Positions 53,321 through 61,696 of a stretch of DNA of 64,000 bases are shown here, one piece after another; the stretch's first letter is position 1, and every line of letters begins with the position of its first letter. The notes under the pieces were generated by a model, which saw only the letters and a list, made by a program, of their open reading frames with translations, ran no database searches and had not been told where the DNA came from. The translations under genes and the position numbers were made by a program. Source of the DNA: Bog-473 sp963726135 (GTDB lineage: Bacteria > Actinomycetota > Acidimicrobiia > Acidimicrobiales > RAAP-2); NCBI GenBank assembly GCA_963726135.1, contig CAVSBE010000008.1, positions 2,170,001 through 2,234,000 on the forward strand. The letters run 5' to 3'.

Positions 53321-53936
53321 ATGGCCGAGTACAGCCTCCCCGATCTGCCCTACGACTACGCCGCGCTCGAGCCCCACGTGTCGGGCCAGATCATGGAGCT
53401 CCACCACGACAAGCACCATGCCGCCTACGTGACCGGCGCCAACCAGACCCTCGAGAAGCTGGCCGGCGCCCGTGACAAGGACGACTTCGGCGCCATCGTC
53501 GGGCTCGAGAAGACGCTCGCCTTCCACATCTCGGGCCACGTGCTGCACTCCATCTTCTGGAAGAACCTGAGCCCCGACGGCGGCGACAAGCCCGACGGCG
53601 CGCTCAGCCACGGCCATCGACGAGAACTTCGGCTCGTTCGACAAGTTCAAGGCCCACCTGACGCAGGCGACCTCGACGATCCAGGGCTCGGGCTGGGGTG
53701 CGCTGGCCTACGAGCCGCTGGGCGGCCGGCTCATCGTCGAGCAGGTCTACGACCACCAGGGCAACGTCGGCAACGGGTCCATCCCGCTGCTCGTCTTCGA
53801 CGCCTGGGAGCACGCCTTCTACCTGCAGTACAAGAACGTGAAGGCAGACTTCTTCAAGGCGCTGTGGAACATCGTCAACTGGTCCGACGTGGCGGCTCGC
53901 CTCGACTCGGCCAAGGGGCTGAAGGTCGCCGGCTGA
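53321..53936 (+). CDS. sodA: superoxide dismutase, Fe/Mn type, one frameshift
   Basis: Fe/Mn superoxide dismutase, about 204 residues. Metal ligands are His in ELHHDKHHAAYV, His in FHISGHVLHSIFW, and Asp/His in FDAWEHAFYLQY. The frame opens at ATG 53321 and breaks at about 53608. An extra base in GCGCTCAGCCACG shifts it to TAIDENFGSFDKFKAHL, and the rest (QGSGWGALAYEPL, KNVKADFFKALWNIVNW) is complete to TGA 53934-53936. Fe versus Mn cannot be decided. No signal peptide. It lies divergent from the XRE regulator. Confidence 0.93.
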
Positions 53937-53976
53937 CGGCCGGGCCGGAGGCGGCGGCCGCGGGCCGGGAGGTGAC

Positions 53977-54205
53977 CTACCCGGGCACAGGTGCTGCTCG
54001 CACACCCGCCGGGCTGGGTCTCGCTCGAGGTCGGCATCGAGGACGGGTGCCCGCAGGTCTCGCACTGCCCGTAGGTGCCGTCGCTCAGGAGCTCGAGCGC
54101 GCGGTCGACGCCGTCGAGCACGGCGGCCGACCGGGCCAATTCGGACTCGTAGCGCTCCTCCACGAAGGGCAGGGTAGCGCCGGGGCGCCGGTCCCCGGTG
54201 CCCAC
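53977..54205 (-). CDS. DksA/TraR-type zinc-finger protein, frameshifted, ends uncertain
   Basis: A short region encodes a DksA/TraR-like C-terminal part: FVEERYESELARSAAVLDGV and LELLSDGTYGQCETCGH in one frame, then after about 54040 VLDADLERDPARRVCEQHL in another. A missing C in the run CACCCGTCC would restore a continuous zinc finger (CETC ... C). The start is unclear (GTG 54205 or 54163), and the coiled-coil N-terminus and acidic tip of DksA are not seen. The stop is taken at the nearby TAG and may be wrong. DksA family members bind RNA polymerase. It lies between convergent sodA and divergent aminotransferase genes. Confidence 0.5.
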
Positions 54206-54329
54206 CCGGTGCCCGACCGGGCCCCGGTGGCGAGGTCGGCGTCGCCCCGGGGTGGCGCGGCACGGGCAGAAGCGCGGCAGGTGGGTGTCCGAACCCCGGC
54301 CCAGGGCGCGGCCGAACCCCAGCACTTCG

Positions 54330-54335
54330 TAGTGT
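54330..54335 (+). promoter_or_regulatory. -10 element of the aminotransferase gene, leaderless type
   Basis: TAGTGT ends six bases before the GTG at 54342, with no ribosome site in between. Confidence 0.4.
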
Positions 54336-54341
54336 GACGGC

Positions 54342-55749
54342 GTGACAACGGAGGCCGAACTCGCGCCGCTCGTCGGTTCCCACGCCCCGGTGCCCTGCCT
54401 CGACGGTGTCGACCGGCCCTATCGCGATCTCGACTGCGCCGCATCGACCCCGGCCCTGCAGGCCGTGGCCGACAGCGTCAACGAGTTCCTGCCCTGGTAC
54501 TCGAGCGTGCACCGGGGGGCGGGTTACAAGTCTCGCCGCGCCACCGCGGAGTACGAGGCCGCCCGCGACGCCGTGCACCGCTTCGCGGGGCGACCGGTGG
54601 GCGGCGACGACGTGGTCGTCCTGGTCCGCAACACCACCGAAGCCATCAACCACCTGGCCTACCGCCTCCGGCTGGGGCCCGACGATGTCGTGGCCACCAC
54701 CGTCGTCGAGCACCACGCCAACCTGCTTCCCTGGGCCAGGGTGGCGTCACGGCGCTGGGTCGAGTGTGGCGCCGACGGCACCTTCGGCGCCGGCGACGTC
54801 GTCGCGGGTGCTCGACGATGGTCGCCCCCCGGCGCTGCTGGCATTGACGGGGGCGTCGAACGTGACCGGGTGGCTGCCCCCGGTCGACGAGATCTGCCAG
54901 GAGGCGCACGCGCGTGGCATCCCGGTGCTGCTCGACGCCGCGCAGCTCGCACCGCACCGACCGCTGCCGGCGGGACCGGACTTCGTGGCCTTCAGCGGCC
55001 ACAAGCTCTACGCGCCCTTCGGAGCCGGCGCCTTGATCGCACCGAGGCGGACGTTCGAGACCGGCGACCCCTTTCTCGCCGGCGGCGGCGCCGTCGACCT
55101 GGTCGACCTCGACGAGGTCATCTGGACCGAGCCCCCCGAGCGCGAGGAGGCGGGGTCCCCCAACGTCGTCGGCGCCGTTGCCTTCGGCACGGCCATGGGC
55201 GAGCTGGAGCGGATCGGCTGGGACGCCATCGGGGAGCACGAGACCGCGCTCTCGTCGCGGTTGCACGACGGGCTCCGTGCCATCGACGGTGTCCACGTAC
55301 TGGGGCCGCGCGGCCGCGACGACGGTCCCGGCGCCGGAGACGGGCTCGCCGTCGCCGCGTTCACGGTCGAGGGCATGCACCACGCGCTGGTGGCGGCCCG
55401 TCTGAGCGCGGAGTTCGGCATCGGCGTGCGACACGGGTGCTTCTGCGCTCACCCCTACCTGATCCGGCTGCTCGGTGTCGGCCGCGAGGGCGTGGACCGG
55501 GCCCGTGCGGCCGTGCGACGCGGCGAGCGCGGCGCCATCCCCGGCGCAGTCCGCGCCAGCTGCGGGCTGGGCACCACGGCGGAGGACGTCGAGGCCTTGC
55601 TGGGCGCGCTGCGCATGCTCGCGGCCGGGGAGCCGGCGCCGGTTCCGTACGTGCAGGACGACGTGACCGGCGACTTCTGGCCCGAGGGCGATGCCAGCGG
55701 GTGGAGCGTGGCCGACCGCCCCGCCGGCGCCGCGTGCGCCCGCGGCTGA
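54342..55749 (+). CDS. class-V PLP aminotransferase / cysteine-desulfurase-like enzyme, one frameshift
   Basis: Fold-type I PLP enzyme, about 469 residues. The first part (LDCAASTPALQAVADSV, VLVRNTTEAINHLAYRL, HHANLLPW) reads from GTG 54342. After about 54808 it shifts one base (extra or missing bases in GTCGCGGGTG) to LLALTGASNVTGWLPPVDEI and the PLP-lysine motif FVAFSGHKLYAPFGAGALI, then RHGCFCAHPYLIRLL near the end. The Lys and the Cys-containing loop resemble SufS/Csd-type cysteine desulfurases, but the family also holds other activities. It is followed closely by the beta-propeller lipoprotein on the same strand. Confidence 0.82.
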
Positions 55750-55756
55750 GCGCGGC

Positions 55757-56752
55757 GTGAAGCTCCGCCGGGCCGTGCCCCTCGCGCTCGTCGCCGTGCT
55801 GCCGACACTGGCAGCCTGTTCCAAGCCCGTGGGGAGCACGTCGGTGCGCGACGTCGCCTGGGTCACGACCAGCGCATCGGTGGCGCTTCCAGGCATGGAC
55901 GTCACCCCGGTCAACCTGGCCCGGCACCGCGTCGGGGCCCGCGTGCCGGTGGGCAGCCTTCCGTCGGCGCTGGCCTACACGCCGGGCGGCGCGGGCCTGC
56001 TGGTCGTGACGCGGGGGGACGACCAGCTGCACGAGGTCGACACCGCGACCCATGCCGTGGTGCACACGGCGCCGGTCGGCCTCGAGCCCGACGCGGTGGC
56101 GGTGGCGCCGGGCGGGACTGGAGGCAGGGGCATCGCCCTGGTGGCCAACCTCGATTCGAACACCGTCACCCCGGTCGATCTGGGTTCGTGGCGAGCCGGT
56201 CCCGCCGTGGCCGTGGGCAACGAGCCCGTGGCCATCGCGGTCTTCGTGGGGACGACGGGGACTGCGACGGCGTTCGTCGCCGACTTCGGGAGCAACACGG
56301 TGACACCGATCGACGTCTCGACCATGCAGTCGGGCGCCGCCATTCCGGTCGGTCCGGGTCCGCAGGCGATCGCCGAGGCGGCCGGAGAGGTGCTGGTGGG
56401 GAACTTCTCCAACCGCTCGCTCACCGCGATCAACGCGGTGACACTGCATGCGGGCGGTTCCATCGCTCTCCCGCTCAACCCGACCGGCATCGCGGTGGCG
56501 CCCTCGGGCAACACCGCCTATGTGTGCGGCGGACAGGCTGTCGTGCCGGTCACGACCCTCGGGCTCGTCCTTGGTGCACCGATCAACCTGCCCGACGTCG
56601 CGCAGGGGATCGCGCTCAGCGCCGACGGCGCGACGGCGTGGGTGACGGGGCACGCCGGGTCGTTGGTCCCGGTCACGCTGGCGAGCGGCACGGTGGGCCC
56701 CCCGATCCGTCTCGGCGGACACCCGTCTGCCATCGTCGTCGGAGCCGGCTGA
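55757..56752 (+). CDS. YVTN-like beta-propeller lipoprotein
   Basis: Exported lipoprotein of 331 residues. The N-terminus LRRAVPLALVAVLPTLAACS is a lipoprotein signal with the lipobox LAAC, so the mature protein begins at Cys22 or so and sits on the outer face of the membrane. The rest is six or more repeats with NTVTPVDLGS/NTVTPIDVST and VAVAPGG/IAVAPSG-type turns, typical of YVTN beta-propellers that bind partners. No enzyme motif is seen. Start GTG 55757, eight bases after the aminotransferase stop. It would be a substrate for Lgt/LspA and possibly the unusual Lnt encoded at 11920. Confidence 0.82.
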   Translation: MKLRRAVPLALVAVLPTLAACSKPVGSTSVRDVAWVTTSASVALPGMDVTPVNLARHRVGARVPVGSLPSALAYTPGGAGLLVVTRGDDQLHEVDTATHAVVHTAPVGLEPDAVAVAPGGTGGRGIALVANLDSNTVTPVDLGSWRAGPAVAVGNEPVAIAVFVGTTGTATAFVADFGSNTVTPIDVSTMQSGAAIPVGPGPQAIAEAAGEVLVGNFSNRSLTAINAVTLHAGGSIALPLNPTGIAVAPSGNTAYVCGGQAVVPVTTLGLVLGAPINLPDVAQGIALSADGATAWVTGHAGSLVPVTLASGTVGPPIRLGGHPSAIVVGAG

Positions 56753-56777
56753 GCTCGCTCGCCGGCAGCGCAGGCCG

Positions 56778-57731
56778 CTAGCCGAGCTCCGCCGGGACGA
56801 CGTCGACGTCGAGCACGGCGCCACCGCGCAGGACGCGCAGGCGAACGGTGCGTCCGATCATGTCGGAGACGAGGGCGCGCTGCAGTCCACCTGCGTCCTC
56901 GGTGGCCACGCCCTCCACGGCCAGAATGGTGTCAGTCGGCCGCAGGCCGGCGCGTTCGGCTGGGCTGCCCGACGCGATCTCCACCACACCGACGCCGTGC
57001 CGCTGGCCGAGCTCTTCGGCGCGGCGGGGCGCGAGCGGGCGTCCGCCGCCGACGACGCCCAGGTACGCCCGGCGCACGCGCCCGTCGCGCATGAGCGTGG
57101 CGACGAGCTCGAGCGTCGTGCCGTTGACCGGGACGGCCAGGCCGAGCCCGACACCGGCCAACGCCGTGTTGACGCCGACCAGGCGTGCCCTCGAGTCCAC
57201 CAGGGCACCGCCCGAGTTCCCCGGGTTGAGTGCGGCATCGGTCTGGATGACGTTCTCGACGAGCCTCCCGCCGGACGGCAGCGACCGGCCCAGGGCGCTC
57301 ACGACGCCGGCGGTGACGGAGCCCGCGAAGCCGTGGGGATTGCCGACTGCGACGACGAGCTGGCCCACGCGGAGTTGGTCGGCGTCGCCCAGGTCGACCT
57401 GGACCAGATCCGTCGCACCGGCGCGCAGGACGGCGAGATCGGAGAGCGGGTCGCGACCGACGACGTCGAACTCCACTTCCCTCCCGTCAGGGAACGTCGC
57501 CCGGCCCCGCTCCGCTCCCGCCACGACGTGCGCCGACGTCAGGACGTAACCGTCGGCGGTGAGCACGACGCCACTCCCCGCCCCTTGGCGACCTCCCGAG
57601 GCGACGCTCAACGCGGCGACCGACGGCACGACGCGCTCGGCGACCGTCACCACCGTCGTCGAGTACGCATCGAGCGCGGCCGTGTCGTCCGCGTCCTCGT
57701 GCTGGTTCGTGTCCACGAGCACACCCGTCAT
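56778..57731 (-). CDS. HtrA/DegP-like trypsin-fold serine protease with PDZ domain, no signal peptide
   Basis: S1-type protease plus C-terminal PDZ domain, 317 residues. The catalytic triad is visible: His in LTSAHVVAGAERGR, Asp in VGRDPLSDLAVLRAG, and Ser in AALNPGNSGGALVDS. The PDZ part has GVVEIASGSPAERAGLRPTD. There is no signal peptide or membrane helix at the N-terminus (MTGVLVDTNQHEDADDT), whereas actinobacterial HtrA proteins are usually anchored. It appears cytosolic. The start ATG overlaps the stop of the upstream RHH-like gene (ATGA), so the pair is coupled. Confidence 0.9.
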   Translation of the reverse strand: MTGVLVDTNQHEDADDTAALDAYSTTVVTVAERVVPSVAALSVASGGRQGAGSGVVLTADGYVLTSAHVVAGAERGRATFPDGREVEFDVVGRDPLSDLAVLRAGATDLVQVDLGDADQLRVGQLVVAVGNPHGFAGSVTAGVVSALGRSLPSGGRLVENVIQTDAALNPGNSGGALVDSRARLVGVNTALAGVGLGLAVPVNGTTLELVATLMRDGRVRRAYLGVVGGGRPLAPRRAEELGQRHGVGVVEIASGSPAERAGLRPTDTILAVEGVATEDAGGLQRALVSDMIGRTVRLRVLRGGAVLDVDVVPAELG

Positions 57732-58186
57732 ACGAGGGTCGGCCCCCCGCTCCGGACCGCCTGGACGCCGGTGAGCGCCTCGCGCAGCTCGTCCAACCAT
57801 TCGTGCTCGTGGCGAGCCACCAACTTGACGCACCAGGCGAGGGCTTCGCTGCGGCTGCGCGCCACGCCGGCATCGATGAGGGTGTCGAGCACGGCTCGCT
57901 CGCGGAGGCGCAGGCGTGACATGACCGGAGTGCTCTGGGTCGTGAACAGCGTCGTGGCGCCCTCGCGGGTCACGCCCCAGGACACCTTGCGGCCGAAGTG
58001 CGCCTCGGCCTCGGCGGCGATCGACATGCGCTCGGCGCGGGTCGACTCGCGGAAGGCGTCGGCGTCGCCCGCGGCCGGGAGCGCGCCGGTGCACAGGATC
58101 TCCTCGTCGTCCCACTCCACGGCCGGCTCGCCCTCGAACCAGCCCTCGGGCACCTTCTCGGTGAAGAACTGCGTGATCTGGGTCAT
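57728..58186 (-). CDS. ribbon-helix-helix-like regulator or antitoxin-like protein, coupled to a protease gene
   Basis: A 152-residue protein. The C-terminal third (VMSRLRLRERAVLDTLIDAG, then ARSRSEALAWCVKLVARHE) has the strand-helix-helix pattern and the RSRSEAL turn of ribbon-helix-helix DNA-binding proteins. The N-terminal 90 residues (MTQITQFFTEKVPEGWFEGE, GRKVSWGVTREGATTLFTT) are a separate acidic domain that I do not recognise. The ATG 58184-58186 lies seven bases after the hexamer TAATCT. Three tandem 8-bp GATTAC boxes cover this promoter, which would suit self-regulation by an RHH protein. It is coupled to the cytosolic HtrA-like protease. Confidence 0.72.
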   Translation of the reverse strand: MTQITQFFTEKVPEGWFEGEPAVEWDDEEILCTGALPAAGDADAFRESTRAERMSIAAEAEAHFGRKVSWGVTREGATTLFTTQSTPVMSRLRLRERAVLDTLIDAGVARSRSEALAWCVKLVARHEHEWLDELREALTGVQAVRSGGPTLV

Positions 58187-58208
58187 GATTACGAGATTAC
58201 AGGATTAC
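58187..58208. promoter_or_regulatory. three tandem 8-bp GATTAC boxes over the RHH-like gene promoter
   Basis: GATTAC occurs at 58187-58192, 58195-58200 and 58203-58208, spaced exactly eight bases. On the minus strand (GTAATC repeats) the middle copy overlaps the -10 TAATCT (58194-58199), and the first lies directly before the ATG. Tandem 8-bp spacing is typical of ribbon-helix-helix operators such as the met boxes of MetJ. This is the likely operator of the gene that starts at 58186. Confidence 0.6.
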
Positions 58209-58274
58209 GTCCGACTGTCGTCCGCCCGGCGCCGGCGTCGGGCTCGGCACCGACCAGGACCGCCGTTGCCTCGG

Positions 58275-59420
58275 TCAGACGCTGTAGACCGCCCGGGCCC
58301 GGAAGCGCAGGGGACGCTCGGTCAGCTCCTCGAGGTAGTGGGCGCACCACCCCGCCACCCGGGCCACGGCGAAGATCGTGCGCCCGGTGTCGGGTGGCAT
58401 GCCCGTGCCCCAGCTCAGGGCGGCCAACGCGAGGTCGCAGTTGGGCAGGGGGACATCATGGGCGGCGGCCAGCGCCATGACCTCGCGCACGAGGGCGCGC
58501 CGGTCCTCGCGGAACAGCGGCTCCGCGACCGCCAGGAGCGCGGTGAAGCGTGGATCACCGCTCTTGTACACCGAGTGGCCGAATCCGGGCAGCCGTCCCT
58601 GCTCGCGCAGAGCGTCGTTGAGGGCGCGCCCCGCACCGTCCCGCTCCGCGACCACGAGCATCTCGTAGGCCTGCTGGCTGGCTCCCCCGTGCAACGGGCC
58701 GGCCAACGTGGCCAGCCCGGCCGCCAAGGCGTCATAGAGATCGGCGCGCACCGAAGCCGCGACGCGCACGGCCATGGTCGAGGTGGCGAGTTCGTGATCC
58801 GCCATGAGGACCAGGGCGGCGTTGACGGCGGCGGCCGGGACCACGGCGGCTGCGGTGAGGCGGGCGGCGAGGCGCGACGCGATGGAGGCGCCGGTCCTTT
58901 CCGCGGACGATGGCGCTTCCGCGACGACATCGGTGAGCGCGGCGGCGCAGCGGCGGGCAGCGCGGGTGATGGCCGCGGGGCGCAGGTCGGAGCGGAGGGG
59001 GTCGGTGGCCCCGCACAGGACGAGCGCCCAACGCATCCGGTCGAGGGTGTCGCTGAGAGGGCAGGCACCGAGGTCGGGGGCGGACCAGTCACCGCCGTCC
59101 TCCTGCCACAACAGCTCTGCGACCTCCTCGAAGCTCGAGTCCGCGGCCAGCTCGGTGGCGAGCCGCCCGCGGTAGATCGGGCCGAGATGCTGGTCGAGCT
59201 GGGTGACCCCGGTCGTGATGGTGGCGAGCCGGGTCGCCGTCTGGCGCCCGCCCCGGCTGCGGGCCGCCAACCCCTCGATGTCGGACAGGTCGAAGAGGCT
59301 GCCCCGCCGGGTCGGGTCCCGGTGGGACTCGAGCAGGCCGCGGCTGACGTAGGCGTACAGGGTCGGTACCTTGACGCCCAGCCGGCGGGCTGCCTCCTCG
59401 GTCGTGAGCATCCGATCCAT
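58275..59420 (-). CDS. citrate-synthase-like protein with N-terminal helix-turn-helix
   Basis: A 381-residue fusion. Residues 1-60 (LTTEEAARRLGVKVPTLYAY, SRGLLESHRDPTRRG) form an excisionase/MerR-type helix-turn-helix. The rest is a citrate synthase fold with the three catalytic residues in place: His in LAGPLHGGASQQAYEML, His in GFGHSVYKSGDPR, and Asp in LPNCDLALAALSWGTG. It may condense acetyl- or propionyl-CoA with oxaloacetate. The HTH suggests it also binds DNA or partners. Start ATG 59418-59420, eight bases after TAGCCT. It is divergent from a second citrate-synthase-like gene. Confidence 0.87.
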   Translation of the reverse strand: MDRMLTTEEAARRLGVKVPTLYAYVSRGLLESHRDPTRRGSLFDLSDIEGLAARSRGGRQTATRLATITTGVTQLDQHLGPIYRGRLATELAADSSFEEVAELLWQEDGGDWSAPDLGACPLSDTLDRMRWALVLCGATDPLRSDLRPAAITRAARRCAAALTDVVAEAPSSAERTGASIASRLAARLTAAAVVPAAAVNAALVLMADHELATSTMAVRVAASVRADLYDALAAGLATLAGPLHGGASQQAYEMLVVAERDGAGRALNDALREQGRLPGFGHSVYKSGDPRFTALLAVAEPLFREDRRALVREVMALAAAHDVPLPNCDLALAALSWGTGMPPDTGRTIFAVARVAGWCAHYLEELTERPLRFRARAVYSV

Positions 59421-59428
59421 TTTCGGGG

Positions 59429-59481
59429 AGGCTACATTGACTTGATCAACGTTTACAAGAGCTGGGATCCAGCGTCATAGT
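59429..59481. promoter_or_regulatory. divergent promoters of the two citrate-synthase-like genes
   Basis: Minus strand: TTGTAA (59453-59458), 18-base spacer, TAGCCT (59429-59434), then eight bases to ATG 59420. Plus strand: TTTACA (59452-59457), 18-base spacer, CATAGT (59476-59481), then seven bases to ATG 59489. The two -35 elements overlap on opposite strands. The 8-bp palindrome TTGATCAA (59442-59449) lies in the spacer of the minus-strand promoter and could be an operator. Confidence 0.55.
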
Positions 59482-59488
59482 GGGACTC

Positions 59489-61014
59489 ATGGAAACCATT
59501 GTGCGCGATCTCATGACTTCCCCGGCCGTGACGTGCGCCGCCGACGACAGCCTGGCGGTGGCGGCCCGGACGATGCAGGGTGCTGACACCGGCTCGGTCG
59601 TCGTCACCGACGACGGCAAGGTCGTCGGCATCCTCACCGAACGTGACCTTCTGCGGGCCGCCGCCTCGGCCGGCGGACCCGACCGGGAACCGGTCCGGCT
59701 CTGGATGACCTCGCGGCCCGACGTGCTCGGCCCCGACGAACGGGTCGACGCGGCATGGGCGAGCCTGACCTCGCACTCCTACCGCCATCTGCCGGTGGTC
59801 GAAGGGGACCGCTGCGTGGGCGTCGTCTCGCTGCGCGACCTGATGGGCGTGGCCCGCATCCGGCCCGCCACCGAGACGAGCGGGGATGTCCCGGCCGGCC
59901 TGGAGGGCGTGGTGGTGGCCGAGACGACCATCGGCGACGTGCGCGGGAAGGAGGGCTTCTTCCACTACCGGCAGTACTCGGCCGTGGACCTGGCCGAGAC
60001 CCGCTCGTTGGAGGACGTGTGGCACCTCTTGTTCCGCGGCGAGCTCCCCGACGCGGCAACCTCGGCCGCCTTCGCCGAGGAGGTGCGGCGGCGGCGCTCG
60101 CTGCCGCCAGGCCTGAGCACACTGCTGCCGGCACTGTCCCGCCGGGGCGCACCGCTCGATGTGCTCCGTACGGCAGTCTCGGTGCTCGGTGCGGAGCTCG
60201 GCTGGCGACCGACGCACGACATCGACGCCGACGAGCTCGCCGACCAGGCGGTCGGCCTGTGCGCCGTCGTTCCGACGATCCTGGCGGCGGTGTACCGCCT
60301 CCGCCAGGGTCACGAGCCCGTGGAGCCGAGAGACGACCTGGGCTTCGCGGCCAACTACCTGAACATGTTGACGGGCGAGGAGCCGGGTCCGCTCGCACGC
60401 CCGAGCCATTGAGCAGTACATGATCCTGACGATCGACCACGGCTTCAACGCGTCGACCTTCACGGCGCGCGTCGTGACCTCGACCGGGGCCGACCTCGGT
60501 GCGGCCATCGTGGCCGCCATCGGGGCGCTCTCGGGACCTCTGCACGGTGGGGCGCCGAGCCGGGCGCTCGACATGCTCGATGCCATCGGCACGCCCGACC
60601 GCGCGGAGCCCTACATCCGAGACGGCCGTCGAGAACGGCGAGCGCATCATGGGCTTCGGCCATCGCGTCTACAAGACCGACGACCCGCGATCCCTCCTGC
60701 TCCGTTCGGTGACCGAACGGCTCGGTGGCCCGCTCGTGGAGTTCTCGCAGTCGGTCGAGCGCACGACGGTCGGCGTGCTGGCCGAGCTGAAGCCCGGTCG
60801 CCAGCTCTACACGAACGTCGAGTTCTACGCCGGCGTGGTCATGCACACGTGCGGCATCCCCCGCGAGATGTTCACCCCGACCTTCGCGGCGGGGCGCACC
60901 ATCGGGTGGTGTACCCACGTCATGGAGCAGGCCTCGCACAACCGCCTGATCCGCCCCGCGGCGCGCTACGTCGGCCCGCCCCCGCCGCAGCCCGTGCCGC
61001 CGGCCGAGGCCTGA
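59489..61014 (+). CDS. citrate-synthase-like protein with N-terminal CBS pair, two frameshifts
   Basis: About 508 residues after joining. Residues 1-115 are a CBS pair (VRDLMTSPAVTCAADDSLAV, VVTDDGKVVGILTERDLL, SHSYRHLPVVEGDRCVGVVS) of the adenosine-nucleotide-binding type. The citrate synthase domain follows (GKEGFFHYRQYSAVDLAE). The frame breaks near 60398 and 60622, each one base. The second part has the catalytic His residues in LSGPLHGGAPSRAL and GFGHRVYKTDDPR. The usual catalytic Asp position reads TNVEFYAGVV, that is Glu. Start is taken as ATG 59489 rather than GTG 59480, seven bases after CATAGT. Confidence 0.86.
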
Positions 61015-61113
61015 CCGCCCCGATGGCGCCGAGGCCCGGACCCGGCCGGGCGCCGGCCTGCTCCGCCCGACCGTGCACCGCCCCCGGCCGGCCACGTGCG
61101 GTCAAAACCCGAC

Positions 61114-61119
61114 TAAACT
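61114..61119 (+). promoter_or_regulatory. -10 element upstream of the DUF4395 gene
   Basis: TAAACT lies 36 bases before the ATG at 61156. A good ribosome site (GAAGGAG, 61143-61149) is in the leader. No clear -35. Confidence 0.4.
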
Positions 61120-61155
61120 GGTCATGGTTCGCCATTTCCCACGAAGGAGCAGGTC

Positions 61156-61686
61156 ATGGGCACCAGCCTCGCCACCCACACGGAGCACAGCCGGGTACGG
61201 GCGCTCTTCTCGTTCCCCGACCCGGTGAACGAGATCTCCGCCCGATTGGTGGCCGCCGGCGTCGTCGTCATGTGCGTGCTGACCCTCGCCTTCGACCTCG
61301 AATGGGCCACCGTGGTCATCGCCTACGGCTTCGTGGCCCGGGTGCTCACGGGACCCACGCTCAGCCCGCTCGGCCAGCTCGTCACTCGGGTCGTCACGCC
61401 GAGGCTCGGGGTCCCCGGGCGACCGGTGCCGGGCCCGCCCAAGCGCTTCGCCCAGGGGATGGGTGTCGCCTTCTCGGTGACCGCCCTCGTGCTCACCGGC
61501 CTCGGCTACTGGACCGCGGCCGAGGTCATGCTGGGCCTGCTGGCGAGCGCCGCCCTCTTGGAGTCGGCCTTCGGGCTGTGCCTGGGTTGCAAGGTGTTCG
61601 CCGTCCTCATGCGCGTCGGCGTGGTTCCAGAGGAGGTCTGCGAGCGCTGCAACAACATCTGGGCCGCGCCCGGCGCGGCCGTGTGA
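61156..61686 (+). CDS. DUF4395 membrane protein
   Basis: A 176-residue membrane protein with DUF4395 features. FPDPVNEISARLVAAGVVVM opens the domain, four predicted helices follow, and CLGCKVFAVLMRVG plus EEVCERCNNIW give two Cys-x2-Cys pairs. These could bind metal or act in thiol chemistry. DUF4395 is often found near thiosulfate sulfurtransferases or DsbD-like proteins in actinobacteria, but none is adjacent here. Start ATG 61156 with ribosome site GAAGGAG. The role is unknown. Confidence 0.85.
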   Translation: MGTSLATHTEHSRVRALFSFPDPVNEISARLVAAGVVVMCVLTLAFDLEWATVVIAYGFVARVLTGPTLSPLGQLVTRVVTPRLGVPGRPVPGPPKRFAQGMGVAFSVTALVLTGLGYWTAAEVMLGLLASAALLESAFGLCLGCKVFAVLMRVGVVPEEVCERCNNIWAAPGAAV

Positions 61687-61696
61687 GCCTCTGCGC

